From Condylostoma magnum (taxonomy: Eukaryota; Ciliophora; Heterotrichea; Heterotrichida; Condylostomatidae): a stretch of DNA of 64,000 bases. The DNA lies in NCBI GenBank assembly GCA_920105805.1, contig CAKKTI010000003.1:62001-126000 (forward strand), written 5' to 3'. Of this stretch, positions 1 through 11,037 are shown in pieces. The number at the start of each line of letters is the position of its first letter. Within the stretch, counting starts at the first letter, position 1. A program made the position numbers and the translations under genes. The notes under the pieces are model-generated. The model ran no database searches. It was not told the origin of the DNA and saw nothing but the letters and a program-made list of their open reading frames with translations.

Positions 1-856
1 CCTTTTGATAAATAGTACCTTATCCATGCTACTTACCTTCTTTTCACTCACCTTCGTATTTTTTCCCATTTGGTCATTAAAATACCCCAAACCCATCTTT
101 CTTATCATTCACGTAATCTCCATCATACGACTTGCCATCAGGCCATGTAAAATTTCCTTTTCCGTGCATTTGGTTATTTTTCCAGTTCCCTTTATACACT
201 CTTCCATCCGCCCAATCGTACTAGCCATAACCTTCTAAATTATTATGACTAAATTGACCTTAATAAGTACTTCCATCTTCTCATTAAAATTTTCCCTGTC
301 CATGCTTCATTCCATTATAGAACTGTCCTTCATACGATGAGTTATTAGGAAATACTTCCTTTCCTTTCCCATGAGGCTGATTATTCTTCCATTCCCCTGT
401 GTATTCACTAAAATCAGCTCTTGTGATTGTCCCGTATCCATTTGCCAAGCATTGGAAGAAGTCACCTTCGTATACTGATCCATCTAGAAACTTAAGCTTA
501 CCATACCCTTGATAGTTGTTTCTAAAGAATTACCCATCGTAGATTTAACCATTACTATGCATTAATATACCCTTTCCATGGAACTCATTGTAGATATTTC
601 ATTCCCCCTTATAAATTGACCCATCCAGCAAAGTAATCTGAGGCCTTTGATTAACTTAAAAGCTTTGTTTTGTGTTGATATTCCTTCTTATAATATAACC
701 TCTGCATGCTGATTGAGCTTGAGTCCTTATTTCTATTTCTTCTTCTATTACTTTTATTATGCTTTGCTTGTATTTTCCTAGTTTTAGCTTTTGTGAGCTT
801 TCCATGGTGAAATATTCATCATTGTGCTCAACAAGACATGAGCATTTATTTCCCAT
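1..856 (-). CDS. MORN-repeat protein with acylated N-terminus and IQ-like motif (3' partial)
   Basis: The reading runs from the ATG at 856 off the left edge (about 285 residues seen). The N-terminus MGNKCSC fits N-myristoylation of Gly2 with palmitoylation of nearby cysteines. An IQ-like segment (ACRGYIIRR) follows near residue 52, then about nine MORN repeats of the YxGxWxxxxxHGxG type. Tryptophans of the repeats are often TGA, for example 599-601 within YKGEW, and many glutamines are TAA/TAG. Such proteins usually sit at membranes or cytoskeletal scaffolds; membrane anchoring here is an inference. The upstream gene ends only 15 bp before this start. The product could be a MORN-type lipid-kinase relative, but no kinase domain is inside the window. 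Confidence 0.85.
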
Positions 857-871
857 TTTATATATTTATTA

Positions 872-1672
872 TCAAAATATTAAACATGCACACTTTTTAT
901 CAGCAATTAGTTCTTCTTGCTTGTATTTTTGTAATTCTTTATCTTTTTACTCTAATTAATTCTGTAGGTATTAAACTGAGTCACTATTAGATGATTTATT
1001 GATCTATTATTCCTGCATTAATTACTTTTTTACAGTTTCTAAGGCTTCAAGTAATTCTTAGGTTTATTAATTGGTATTATGCTCCAATTCCTTTACTTTT
1101 CTCTTTAAACTTTCATTTTGTTATTAGAGATATTAGGAATCGCTTGTTTCTAGCTATTTTACCCTAGATTAAAGCTAACTTATCGTGTTGATTGAAGTTA
1201 CCCTAAAATCAGAGTATTCATTGCTCATTTTTTGAAGCTCTGACTTAGCTATGTCCAATTACTGTGCTACATCATTACTAGAATCTTTGCTCCTTTAAAT
1301 CTATTAAATCTCTATCTATTAACTTTCTTATTTGCTTTACAAGCTCTCATTAAACAATTATCCATTGTTTTCAGCATAACATTACTCACAGCATCGAATA
1401 ACAGCGTTTAATTGAGGATGATGCAATCTTTTAGTTGAACAATTAGAGCAAACTCCTCTATAACAAAACTTGCATTGATACTTTCTTTGGTGAATCATTC
1501 TTCCACTACCAAACTTAGCATTGCATATTCGGCAAAACCTGTCTTACTTCCATGTATTCGTATCTAAATTCACAGACTTATCTAAGTTTTCGGGGATTTC
1601 TATAGGAATTTCGCTGTTGTACGCTATGCTTAAACTGCGAGAGGCTCTATGCATTATATTATTATATTCCAT
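872..1672 (-). CDS. FYVE-like zinc-finger coiled-coil protein with C-terminal CaaX box
   Basis: The protein is 266 residues from the ATG at 1672. Residues about 46-100 hold four CxxC pairs in FYVE order (FCRIC, CKFC, CSNC, CCEQC), with RKYQC in place of the classical RKHHC lipid-binding motif. A Gln-rich coiled coil follows. It ends KKCACLIF and then TGA at 874-872; CLIF is a good CaaX prenylation box with X=Phe (geranylgeranyl type), which supports this TGA as the true stop although TGA is Trp elsewhere. Likely role: an endosomal or membrane tether. The Zn ligands are seen; lipid specificity is unknown because the basic motif is altered. The helicase gene ends 53 bp upstream. Confidence 0.75.
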
Positions 1673-1725
1673 TTTGATTCCCCAATTTAATATTTTTAAT
1701 TTTACTATAAAATATATTAAATTTA

Positions 1726-4700
1726 TTAATTATCTGGTAAATTTTTCATATATTCGAATACGTTGAAAGGCTTATTATCTGGTTTCCTTCTATCGGAATT
1801 CTAATGTGTCCGCCTGTATCTACCTTAATGGCCTCTTCTTTAAAAATTTCCTCGTTAATGATTCTATCTCTGCTCATTTCTTTATTGCCTTGTATCATTC
1901 TATCTTTCTTAGAATCTTTACGGACTCCTCGATCTCTCTATTTTCACTCTATTCTAAAACCCGAAATACTCTTTACTCAGTTAAAATGATTACAACGCGT
2001 CTTTAACTTCATTGCATTTAACATCACAATTAACTTCTCTTAAATACCTGATGTACTTTCTCCAAGTTGGATGTCTCTCTAAAGTACTGGATTTACCAAC
2101 AATCCATAGCTTGTACTTAGCTCTAGTAATAGCAACGTTCATCCTACGCGTGTCAGACAAGAATCCAATACCTTTCCTAGACCTAACACAGCTGAATATA
2201 ATGAAATCCTTCTCACGCCCTTAAAATCCATCGACTGTATCAATTTCTACGTCTTCTCTGTATCCTACTCCGTACTTCTTCATGAATTCTCTTCTCAGTA
2301 TGTTTACTTAAGACTTGTACGGAGTAATGATTCCTATATTGAGTCCTAATCTATGCATGTATTTAAACTAGAAGTAAAGTTCTTCAATGAACCTGCATTC
2401 GGGCCAATTACAATATGAGGTTTCATCCCCTCTTTACTCTTCTCTGCTATTTTGTAAATCAAAGAACAGTAAATCGGATGATTGAATCCATTATAACCTT
2501 GTTCTTTCTACAACTTCTTTGGAATCTTACAGTCTATTTTCGTAGAACTCTCTAGAAGGAAACTCTCGTATGATGCTTTGCATTCTGTATTACTCAGTAA
2601 GCATATGCACATTGTAATTATTCTGCATAAGTCTTTCAAATAGCGATCTATTATAAAATAGCTTTTTAGAATTATTAGAGAATGTTGTAGGTGGTAACTA
2701 CTAAGGATCCCCTACTAAAACTACTATTTTAGCGCCATAAATCAGTGGAATTAGAGAACTTAGCTCAACTGACTGGCAAGCTTCGTCGATTATAACATAA
2801 TCAAAATTATGCTATACAGATTACAGATCTTGACCACCTGACGAGGAAAGAGTAGTGAATATTATATCTGCGTTGTATAACAGTTAGGATTATAGTTATT
2901 TACGCCGTTCCATAGCGTTGTTTTTCTCATTATTGACTCTTTGTATCTATGACAGTAGGTTCTACCGCTAGCACTTTTGTTTGCTTATATCAGCTGCATG
3001 GTCATTCTACTTTATTTCATGGATTTGCTTATCAATCCGTGATATCTCTATATTAAGTCTATTCACTGTTTCTTTAGGGTCATCAAGTCCTTCTCTTTTA
3101 ATAATTTCCCTCATTCTGTTTTGAATTGTTATCGATTAGACATTTTGATCTAGTACCTACGATTACCTTCCCTCACTTAATTTCTTTTCTCTCAAAGCCC
3201 TTAAGTCCTAATCTTCACTTTTTCCCTGGCCAATTCTCAGCATTTCTATATCATTTCTTTTATTTCCCTCAGCATCAATAAACCCTGCACTAATAGCCCT
3301 AAGTGCAATTTCATCAACAGCTGCATTACTAGGCGCACATACTAATATCTGTGGTTTTATAGTTGTAAGGCCAATTGAGGACAAAAAGGCACTTATAACT
3401 CCTAATACAGTATGAGTTTTACCAGTTCCAGGGGGTCCTTGGAGTAGTGTGAATCCTTGGTATTTCTGACAGGCTGACTGAATAGCCTAAAACTGCGAAG
3501 GGTTGTATATTTTTTCTATTGATTCCCAGAATGTATCAGGTATTGGCAAAGGGTGTTCAAGTTGTTGGTTTTGTGGATTAAGGATTTAAGATGACAGTTC
3601 TAGGAACTCTGCATTTCGTATCATTTTATACTCACGCTTGAGAGTGGTTATGCTGTCCACTTGCAGAATGTAGTAGGATGACTCGGATGAATCAAGGAAG
3701 TACTTCTCATTCTCCGGCGCTGTTTTTATATGTAAGATTTTGCGTTTGGGGTCTTAGGTCATGAAATCACAAATTCCTAAGAAATGGGGCTGATTTAAGT
3801 CCTTTAAGTCTTTTAAAACACAGTTAGGTTTTTACTGATTAGTGGCTTCTACTAGAAATACTAAGATATCTTGTTGAAAAGTATCCCTAAAGCGTTTATC
3901 TGGGGTAAGATCTTATTTTACCTACAACCATAAGAAATTATCCTTTACTGTAATTGTTTCTACAATGCAATCAATTGAGTTTCTGAAATGTGCATCAGTT
4001 TTACTAGCTATTAACTCTCCTTACAGTTCTTCGAAAAACAAGGGCTTAAATGACTGTATATAATTCTCTCCATCTGGGAAGTTAATAGGTAGTTTTTACT
4101 TCATTCCTGAGGTTTCTTCAAGTTTTAGAAAATCTAGACTGAATATAGTGTTGTAAAACTCTTGCATGCAATTCCTGTTCTGGTATCTAATCTTCTTTGC
4201 CTACTCACTGTTTCTGTTTTGACTGAAAGCTTATAACTACGCTTGATTTTACAGACTAAACTGTTTTCTCATTTCAATTCTTTTAAGTTGCTTTTGTTTA
4301 TCTTCTTCATCTCTTTTCTTTTTTTCTTACTCTGTGATATCAACATAATGATATATTTCATCTAGTATTCTTTTAGTATCGGCTGGAGTTCTATTGGGTG
4401 CTTCGGTTGCTAGTTTTGGCTTCTTTTAAGGTGGAGGAACTGGTTTAGGTTCTTTTCACTTTTGAGCTTGTTGTTAAAGCTGTATTAACTACTCTTTCTG
4501 TGATATATTGGCCGGCATATATAAATTAGCAGATTTGGTATTCTTTTATATAAACTTGCTGATTGATTTCTTCCTAAACTAGTCTTTATTAGGCTTAACT
4601 GTCTTATTAAAGCCTTAAGACAAGAAGCTAAAACTTCTTTGATTGGTTTCTACAGCAGGAGTATAAGGAATGGAATCGTATATAGTCTTCTGCTTTAAGG

Positions 4701-4962
4701 TTCCAGGTAACTACAACCTGCTATTAATAGGCACTTTTACTTGTTATTTCTATTCCATCTGCTGCATAGACTAATTAAACTTATCTAAATTGTCTTACTA
4801 TTCCACCCTCCTAGTCTAAAACACTTACTTAGCATCAATTCCTACCTTCCTCTTCTCCACTACATCAATCTACACATCATCACTGCCTTGATTCTAACTC
4901 TAAAACCACTCACTAAGACTAAATTTCTCCTATTGCTAACCAGTCTCAAGTCTATCAGACAT
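1726..4962 (-). CDS. Sen1/senataxin-like superfamily 1 RNA/DNA helicase
   Basis: One phase of 1078 residues from the ATG at 4962. The first 350 residues are Gln/Lys-rich and low in complexity. The SF1B helicase core has Walker A GPPGTGKT (about residue 511), DEAC Walker B (about 724), GDPQQLPPT (about 754), EQYRM, VDGFQGREKD (about 909) and RRMNVAITRAK (about 944), the order found in Sen1/SETX/UPF1. The last 90 residues are Arg/Gln-rich with RGG-like spacing, suggesting RNA binding. Sen1 helicases resolve R-loops and act in transcription termination, an intriguing job in a genome with stops close to mRNA ends (inference). The stop is TAA at 1728-1726: no in-frame TGA comes until well inside the next gene. 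UPF1 is a weaker alternative because no CH domain is seen. Confidence 0.9.
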
Positions 4963-4978
4963 TTTTATATTTCTAACA

Positions 4979-6856
4979 TTACTCCTAATAATCCTCCGGT
5001 ATAGCAAACAGATCCTTCCTAGCATTTTTGCTTGTTTCTTGCAGCATTTACCTCGCGGCCAGTAGATGCCTTTTCTACTCAAACTTGACCTATCTTTACA
5101 GCTTAGTTCTTTCAATCTCTGGTATCAAGAACCCAGTAACTAGGTCCTTTACTACCAGCTCCGGCCTGTTAATCCTTTCCTCGAGCGAGTCGACTATACT
5201 ATTCAGCTGAAACGCCCTGAGTTAGGCCTCCTCCATGGCCTGAGTATATGCAGCGTCTTCAACTGACCCAGCAAGGATCTGCTATAAATACGAGTCGACA
5301 GTTCCCTGATGCGTATCCATCACTTCTCTGAACAACGAATCCTCCCTGGCTCTTAGTATCTCCTCAGCCTGCCTTCTCCCAGACTCCTCGCACTCTTTCT
5401 CCCGACGCTTACGCTCAGCCAGAGTCACTATAGCTGCTATCTTTTGCTCCTCCTTTAGTCTCACTAACTCCTTAGCTAAAGTATCGAGTGCCTGAGCTAC
5501 GTACTCACCCTGCACCGCCTCAGTCAGCCCGTCCATTAGTCTCTCTTGATACGCCTTCACAAGCTCATATGTCTTCTGGTCATCCGTCAACTCTATCATC
5601 TCCCCTGTTCTCTTTAGCTCTTATATCAAGTCCATACGCTGCACCTTTCCCTCATACATCGCGTTCTGTATAGCACGGCCTCTTAATAAGCGTTGGAGCA
5701 GTACTATAGCTGTGTAGCGATTTTCCTCCTCATCAGTCTCCGAGGCTTGTATTTTAGGCGTTTTGGGACGTTCGTGGAAATCTGCGCTTTCTTACTGACC
5801 TTGGCCCAGTCCGGCATATCCTTACTGACTGGAAGGCCTGTATCTGTCCTCGATCTCCTTCTAAGCCGTGGCCAGTGCGTTTATATGCTGTGTTTCTCGT
5901 CTGTCGTACTTCTTGGTGATCTTTATTCGCTCAGACTCCACGTCTATAGTTGACTGGAAGGTAGTGCTGGGCAGGGATTCCGTTAGTTCGCGTAGGCCTT
6001 AGTAAGTTGTAAGGGTTTCTGGTTGTACCTCGTACTTACTTGCTAGCTTGTCTAAAGACATTCCTTCCCTCGTAATCCCAGCATACACAGTACTCCCGAA
6101 GTTAGTATACTCTTCTATTATGTCCCTTTTAGGCGCTATCTCGTCAGCAGCTTTCCTAGACCTAAACATCTTCCTAAGAATCTTAATCCTCTTCCTACCG
6201 ATCTTAGCCAGTGCTCTATCCTTCTACTCAGTTTTCTTTAATCGCAACTCCTCAATACGCTGATTATTCCTCTCTTCATTTTCCTTTTCTCTTTCCCTCA
6301 ACGCTGTATTTAATAATTCTAATCTTTCACTTTGAATTTTCTTTATATCCGCCTCTCTTTTAGCCCATTACTTGAACTCCTACTCATCCATTAATTTCCG
6401 ACGCAGTGCAAAACAGGCCTCGTCGGTGGAGGAGGGTAGCATTGCCTCAAATAAGTCCTTTTCCCTAGCCTATTCTATCAGTTCCATTTCGGCCATGGAG
6501 GCTGGAAGACCATTTCCGTATGTAAAGTATTTGATAGAAAGTACCTCCGGGTCATGGCCCGGCAACACTCTGTACTCAGGGGAGTAAGGATCCGTCTGGG
6601 CCTCGCTTTCCCTGTACATTGTCTGAATCTCTACATTCTTCCGCACCTCAATCGCCCTGTCTGAGTCAATGGACTGGTGTATGTTGACTTCATCTTGTAA
6701 TTACATAACACTGTTTAAAAGTTACACTTCCGGGGGCTGCGGTTAGAGCAGCGGGACTATTGGACGTTTAAAGTAAATATAACGATCCCTACCCGTCACC
6801 ATTAGCTCAAGGGCTTGTCGTTGGTATTCACTTCTCAGAACATACGTTACACTCAT
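4979..6856 (-). CDS. CFAP91: CFAP91 (MAATS1/AAT-1), radial spoke base protein
   Basis: About 625 residues. The family signatures appear in order: VTGRDRYIYFKRP, the EAQTDPYSPEY box, GLPASMAEMELIEQARE, a charged helix region, the VLLQRLLRGRAIQNAMYEGK IQ-like segment (spaced over two adjacent stretches), ELVRLKEEQKIAAIVTLAER and EESGRRQAEE, then the FLIPEIER C-terminus. CFAP91 belongs to the calmodulin- and spoke-associated complex at the radial spoke base of motile cilia. The N-terminus is about 170 residues shorter than in the human protein. Several glutamines are TAG/TAA. The stop is taken as TAA 4981-4979; TAG 4987-4985 is possible. The next start is 16 bp downstream, and the divergent plus-strand gene starts 12 bp upstream. 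Confidence 0.9.
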
Positions 6857-6868
6857 GCTGTATTAAAA

Positions 6869-7747
6869 ATGGTAAAAGTACTTGCATCTAACACTGCGCC
6901 GAAAATGATGGTGATTGGAAAAATTAATAGAAGATAGTATGGAAAAAAACAGGCACTTGAGTAAAAGGATGTAAATGTATTGTAGAATAATATAAGAAAC
7001 TAACTGCCTATTCCTAAAGGAGACTCTGCTTATGCGCTTGCTAAGCAAGCGGAGTATATACACAAGGATCTCTAATTAGCCGAACGGTATTTAAGACTTG
7101 CCATCAAGATAAAAGATAGAACGGAATCAGCCCTTAAGGATCTAGCAGGATTACTCCACAGACAAGGACGTACTAGCGAAGCATGCAAGCTACTTCAAGA
7201 TCACAAGCAGGTTATAAAAGATAACAATAAATTTCTCAATCTGCTTAATAATCTTGAGCGGTAAGTTGTCCCCTAAGGCAACAGTCTTAACAAATCAATA
7301 AAAATTTCCGGTTTAAGATCCTCTGATAGTGCATAAACTATTACTTGAATCTTTAGAGACGACTCTCGAATATAAAATATATCCCTTCATTAGGAAATTA
7401 CCTTATATGGGCGCAATAACTACGCAGTAGTTAGCTTTAACTCTCACTCCGCGGCCCGTAAGACTGTTGAAGGTTTTAATCTTTGGTGTCGTTATAAATT
7501 AGAGTGGATTTCTTAATCCGGGGAGGTAGTTTCTGAGGTTTTCCATAAAAAACCAGAAGGGCGTCGTGAGAGGAAAACCTTTATACATAAATTGTTTTGG
7601 AGAGACCCTGAAGACCGTGTTTTGGCCTTACCTGTTGATAAGGTTTGGGGTTCTACCTTCCTTGGTAAAACAGCAGAGCCTGAGAGGGCTTTTGAGCTAA
7701 TTGGAGATTTGCTCTATGAGATCAACCCTGATCGTTTAGTTAAATAG
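6869..7747 (+). CDS. TPR-like protein of unknown function
   Basis: 292 residues from the ATG at 6869. Residues about 55-130 form helical TPR-like repeats (LAKQAEYIHKDLQLAERYL, then LKDLAGLLHRQGRTSEACKLL). The second half, about residues 150-290, looks globular (VFHKKPEGRRERKTFIHKLF, then WRDPEDRVLALPVDKVWGST) and I do not recognise the family. The TAG at 7745-7747 is inferred as the stop. The reading stays in phase with the next gene, so a fusion with the Myb protein cannot be excluded. The start codon is 12 bp from the divergent CFAP91 start, so the two must share a tiny promoter. Confidence 0.6.
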
Positions 7748-7792
7748 TTGTTAAAATTAGACATTTTTAAGATACGCTGGATACTAATTCTT

Positions 7793-8110
7793 ATGAAAGA
7801 ATACTTCGTGCAACAGGAGAACGTCAATACGGGGAGATGGAGTGACAATGAGCATCACTTGTTTATTATTGCTGTAAGAAAGTTTAATAAGAACTGGAAG
7901 AAAGTAGCATCGGTTGTTAAAAGTAGAGATGCGACCCAATGCAGGAGTCATGCCCAGAAGCATTTTATGAAGTTAGAGAAGACTAGGCATGCACCCAGAG
8001 TGAAAAGTATATAGTACAATGTAGAGATGAAGGATGCTCAAGTTTAGTATGGGGACGGTATCAGCTTTGGAAATGCCAGACAAGTAAGTATGTTTGACTC
8101 GTTTAACTAA
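7793..8110 (+). CDS. SHAQKYF-type single-repeat Myb protein
   Basis: A 105-residue protein with one Myb/SANT repeat (GRWSDNEHHLFIIAVRKF, then NWKKVASVV) followed by TQCRSHAQKHF, the diagnostic SHAQK[YF]F motif. These proteins bind DNA as transcription factors in plants, Dictyostelium and other protists. A short tail ends at TAA 8108-8110, 11 bp from the opposing stop of the nucleoplasmin-like gene. An earlier TAG at 8012-8014 could end it, but the tail to 8110 fits the compact layout better. It is in phase with the gene upstream across a 45-bp gap. Confidence 0.75.
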
Positions 8111-8121
8111 TACATCATAAT

Positions 8122-8895
8122 TCATACCTATCTACGTCCTTTATTATCCTTTCCTCTGTTCTGGTTGAATTTTCCTCTATTCTACTGATTTCCTCCCCTT
8201 CCTCTATTGTTCTGGAAGCCGCCTCTATTTGAGTTCCCTTGGTATCCCCCTCTACTTTAGTTTCCTTTTCCTTAGAATCCCTTATCCTTTCCTTAGAATC
8301 CCTTATCTTTTCCCTTATCTTTTCCTTTCTCCTGCTTTTACTGTGGTTTTTGCTTCTTCTCAGGCTTAGCTTATTCAGGAGCAGGTCTTTTCTGTGGTAA
8401 AGGCTTTTCATCACTATCATCATCACTATCACTATCACTTTCCTCATCACTTTCATCACTATCACTTTCCTCCTTACTTTAAACTTTCTCAGTTTTCTTA
8501 GGTGGCTCCTCATCACTGTCATCCTCACTTTCCGACTCTTCACTCTCAGACTCAGATTCTTATTGTGCGGTGGAGGAAGGCGCCTAGGTGCTGGGGGGCT
8601 TGGCATCGTCACTGGGCTCGAAATAACCTAGAAGAACTACTTCTCCTGGGCCCTGCATCGAGAAAACTGGAGAGCTTGATGTTTAGAAATACAGATCAAG
8701 ATTTCTAAAGTTAGCCTTTTTGTCTAAAGTCACTAAAGGAAACTTTTTGCCTTAGTGGGTTACAAATACAGTGTTATTGCCCTCTGGGGACTCAGGCACC
8801 AGGTTGGCTTGGGAGACGTGAAGCAGCTCTCCTACGTTAGCCTGCTGTCCTAGATTCACTGTAGTACCGGATTTTAGAGAGCTGGCCCAGAACAT
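8122..8895 (-). CDS. Nucleoplasmin-like (HD2/FKBP39-type) acidic and Gly-rich RGG-type nuclear protein
   Basis: 257 residues starting MFWASSLKSG, the typical opening of the nucleoplasmin-like domain of plant HD2 proteins and insect FKBP39. Residues 1-95 form the beta domain (including VVLLGYFEP). A long Ser/Asp/Glu acidic tract follows (about 105-160), then a Lys/Gln-rich segment and a C-terminal Gly/Arg/Asn-rich part with repeats such as GKDKGFQ and RGGYQGNSNRGG. This is a histone-chaperone or nucleolar layout. The FKBP catalytic domain is absent. A basic 165-residue reading in another phase of this strand is only a shadow of the acidic repeat. The stop is TGA 8124-8122 or TAG 8130-8128. Confidence 0.8.
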
Positions 8896-8926
8896 TTTTA
8901 TTAGCTGGTTAAATGGACATATTTTA

Positions 8927-9976
8927 ATGGCAGCTGCACGCCCTGTAGTCTCAGTTTACGATTCTCAAACTGCTTAACCAGGATCAACTCTTCCCCTTCC
9001 AACAGTCTTCCAGGCCCCCATCCGCCTAGACATTGTAAGATTTGTTCACGACAACCTTGCCAAGAATGCTCGCCAGCCCTACGCTGTGAACAACCAGGCA
9101 GGAATGAACTACTCAGCTGAAAGTTGGGGAACAGGTCGCGCTGTATCTAGAATTCCTCGTATCAGTGGCTCAGGAACTGGACGTGCTGCACAGGGTGCCT
9201 TTGGAAACATGTGTAGAGGAGGAAGGATGTTTAACCCCACTAAGACTTGGAGGAGATGGCATAGAAGAGTAAATCTCAAGCAAAAAAGACATGCTGTAGC
9301 TTCTGCATTGGCTGCCAGTGCTGTTTCTAGTTTAGTAATGGCTCGTGGGCATAAGGTTGATGATGTTGCTGAAATTCCATTGGTTATACAAGGAATCGAG
9401 AAGGTTGAAAGAGCCAATGATATGTTGCAGTTGTTGGGAAGATTCGGTTGCAATAGTGATCTTAAGAGAGTTGAGAAATCTAGGACACAGAGAGCTGGAA
9501 GAGGAAAGGCAAGAGGCCGCAAATACAAGTTGAAGAGAGGTCCTTTGATTATTTATGAGGAGAAGTAAGCCCCAGTAGTAAAAGCAGCTAGGAATTTGAT
9601 AGGAGTTGAAACCTGCAATGTACACAAATTGAACATTTTGTAATTAGCCCCAGGTGGAACTATGGGAAGGTTTATTATCTGGTCTGACACTGCTTTCTAA
9701 GCCTTAGAAGGTATTTTTGGAAACTACAATGAAAAGGGACAAGAGAAGGGAGGATACTAACTACAGAGACCTATAATGACCCAACAGGACTCTAAGGCTA
9801 TCATTCAATCAGATGCTGTGCAGAGTGTATTGAGACCTATGAGGGACAGTGAAGTAAGCTACGGCAAAAAGAGGAATCCATTCAAGAATTCTCAGTTAAT
9901 GGAAAAACTTAACCCATTCTTCAAGGCAAAGAGAAGGTATGATTTATTGAAGGTAAAGAACGCTAAGAGTCAGTGA
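8927..9976 (+). CDS. RPL4: 60S ribosomal protein L4 (uL4)
   Basis: 349 residues, close to yeast RPL4 (362). The start MAAARPVVSVYD and blocks such as SWGTGRAVSRIPRISGSGTG, GGRMFNPTKTWRRWHRR and KLKRGP match uL4 strongly. After position 9568, in-frame TAA/TAG codons fall where other eukaryotes have ordinary residues (KLNIL-Q-LAPGG, DTAF-Q-ALEG), so TAR is Gln. The gene ends CAG TGA TAA, so TGA 9974-9976 works as the stop. It shares a 31-bp divergent gap with the nucleoplasmin-like gene and converges on Sec62 with 29 bp between stops. Confidence 0.97.
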
Positions 9977-10005
9977 TAATCAGATTTTAGTTAAATGTGT
10001 TTTAC

Positions 10006-10854
10006 TTAAAGATGATCGTCGTCGTCTATTAATGGGTCGTACTTAAATCGCTGGTATTACCCGTTCATTTGTATATCCGTTGAGTTGCGGGTAAGGCGGT
10101 CCTCTCCCCATGCCACTAAGTCGTAGACGCCTTACACACTCAGATTTTATAACTCCTCTAGCAATTCTGGGAAGTTTATTATCACATACGGAGTTACCAG
10201 TAGCAAAATTATATCCAGGAACCTTAAAATCCACATAAGAATCCCATCATCGTCTCTTCTATGATAAAAATACAATGGGAAGAATGAATTCCAGAATCCA
10301 ATTCTATCGTCCATGAGATTAGGCATAATCCAGAAATCATATCCTAGAGGGAAAATGATGAGAAATACAACTAACCTCAGCACAATCAACCCAACCAGCA
10401 CAACCAGCAAGATAACCGATAAGTACCACAACCCGAGCTTCGCCCACAACGGCCAAATAGAGAAACAGCATGCTGCAATGACCCCAATAATAATCACAAA
10501 CGACAGTACTAAATTCCACCTTGTCTTTGCAACATCTTAGTGCCACAAGTAATACCCATCAATATCAAAAGTCTAACTTACAGTCCTTAATAGCACATTG
10601 GGCCTTTTTTATCCCTCCTTCACCTTTCCAGCAGCTTTTATAATCAAATTCTGCTCAATAAGCTTCTCTGCAAACTCTAAAATCAGCTTCTTAGTTGACA
10701 ACTCAGGGAATATTTTCTTTTCTTATAACAAATTAACAAATCCAGGTCGTCTAAAATACTGTACTCTTTTTTCCATAAAGGTGGCTGTGCGTTCCCTTAA
10801 GCCCGCTGATCTTATTTTTCTACACATGCTGAGCAACTACTCTCTATCGGCCAT
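10006..10854 (-). CDS. SEC62: Sec62, subunit of the ER post-translational translocon
   Basis: 282 residues. An N-terminal cytosolic domain (MADREQLLSMCRKIRSAGLR, then YFRRPGFVNLL) is followed by two hydrophobic spans (about 130-175) separated by a short loop, and then PLGYDFWIMPN and FFPLYFYHRRDDD, which are strongly diagnostic of Sec62. The C-terminus is acidic (YDPLIDDDDHL). Sec62 pairs with Sec63 and Sec61 at the ER membrane to import proteins after translation. Glutamines are often TAA/TAG. The acidic tail is gained only if two TAA/TAG codons after LLEEL are read as sense; the stop is then TAA 10008-10006. Confidence 0.92.
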
Positions 10855-11037
10855 TTATAACTATTTTATATAGCTCTCACTGAGTAAGTGTGTGCTATCA
10901 ACTAGCAAAAACATATTACAAATTGTTAGTAGACTATTTCTAAAAACTGTACACAATCTATATAATACTCCTATATCAATGTATCATCAACCATATTTAA
11001 AAAAAAACAAAAAATCCGCTAATAGGATGTGTTACTA
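10855..11037. other. Intergenic AT-rich DNA, 3' flank of cytochrome c and 5' flank of SEC62
   Basis: A 183-bp stretch between two minus-strand genes. It starts on the cytochrome c side with a run of adjacent TAG/TAA codons. I see no conserved reading, RNA gene or repeat. Confidence 0.5.

Noticed and set aside
8115-8612. A basic Arg/Lys/Met-rich 165-residue open reading on the minus strand
   Set aside because: It is a shifted phase of the acidic Ser/Asp/Glu repeat of the nucleoplasmin-like gene; the correct phase continues the conserved domain from 8895.
9109-9625. Antisense open readings over RPL4
   Set aside because: Shadows of the ribosomal gene on the other strand, without family resemblance.
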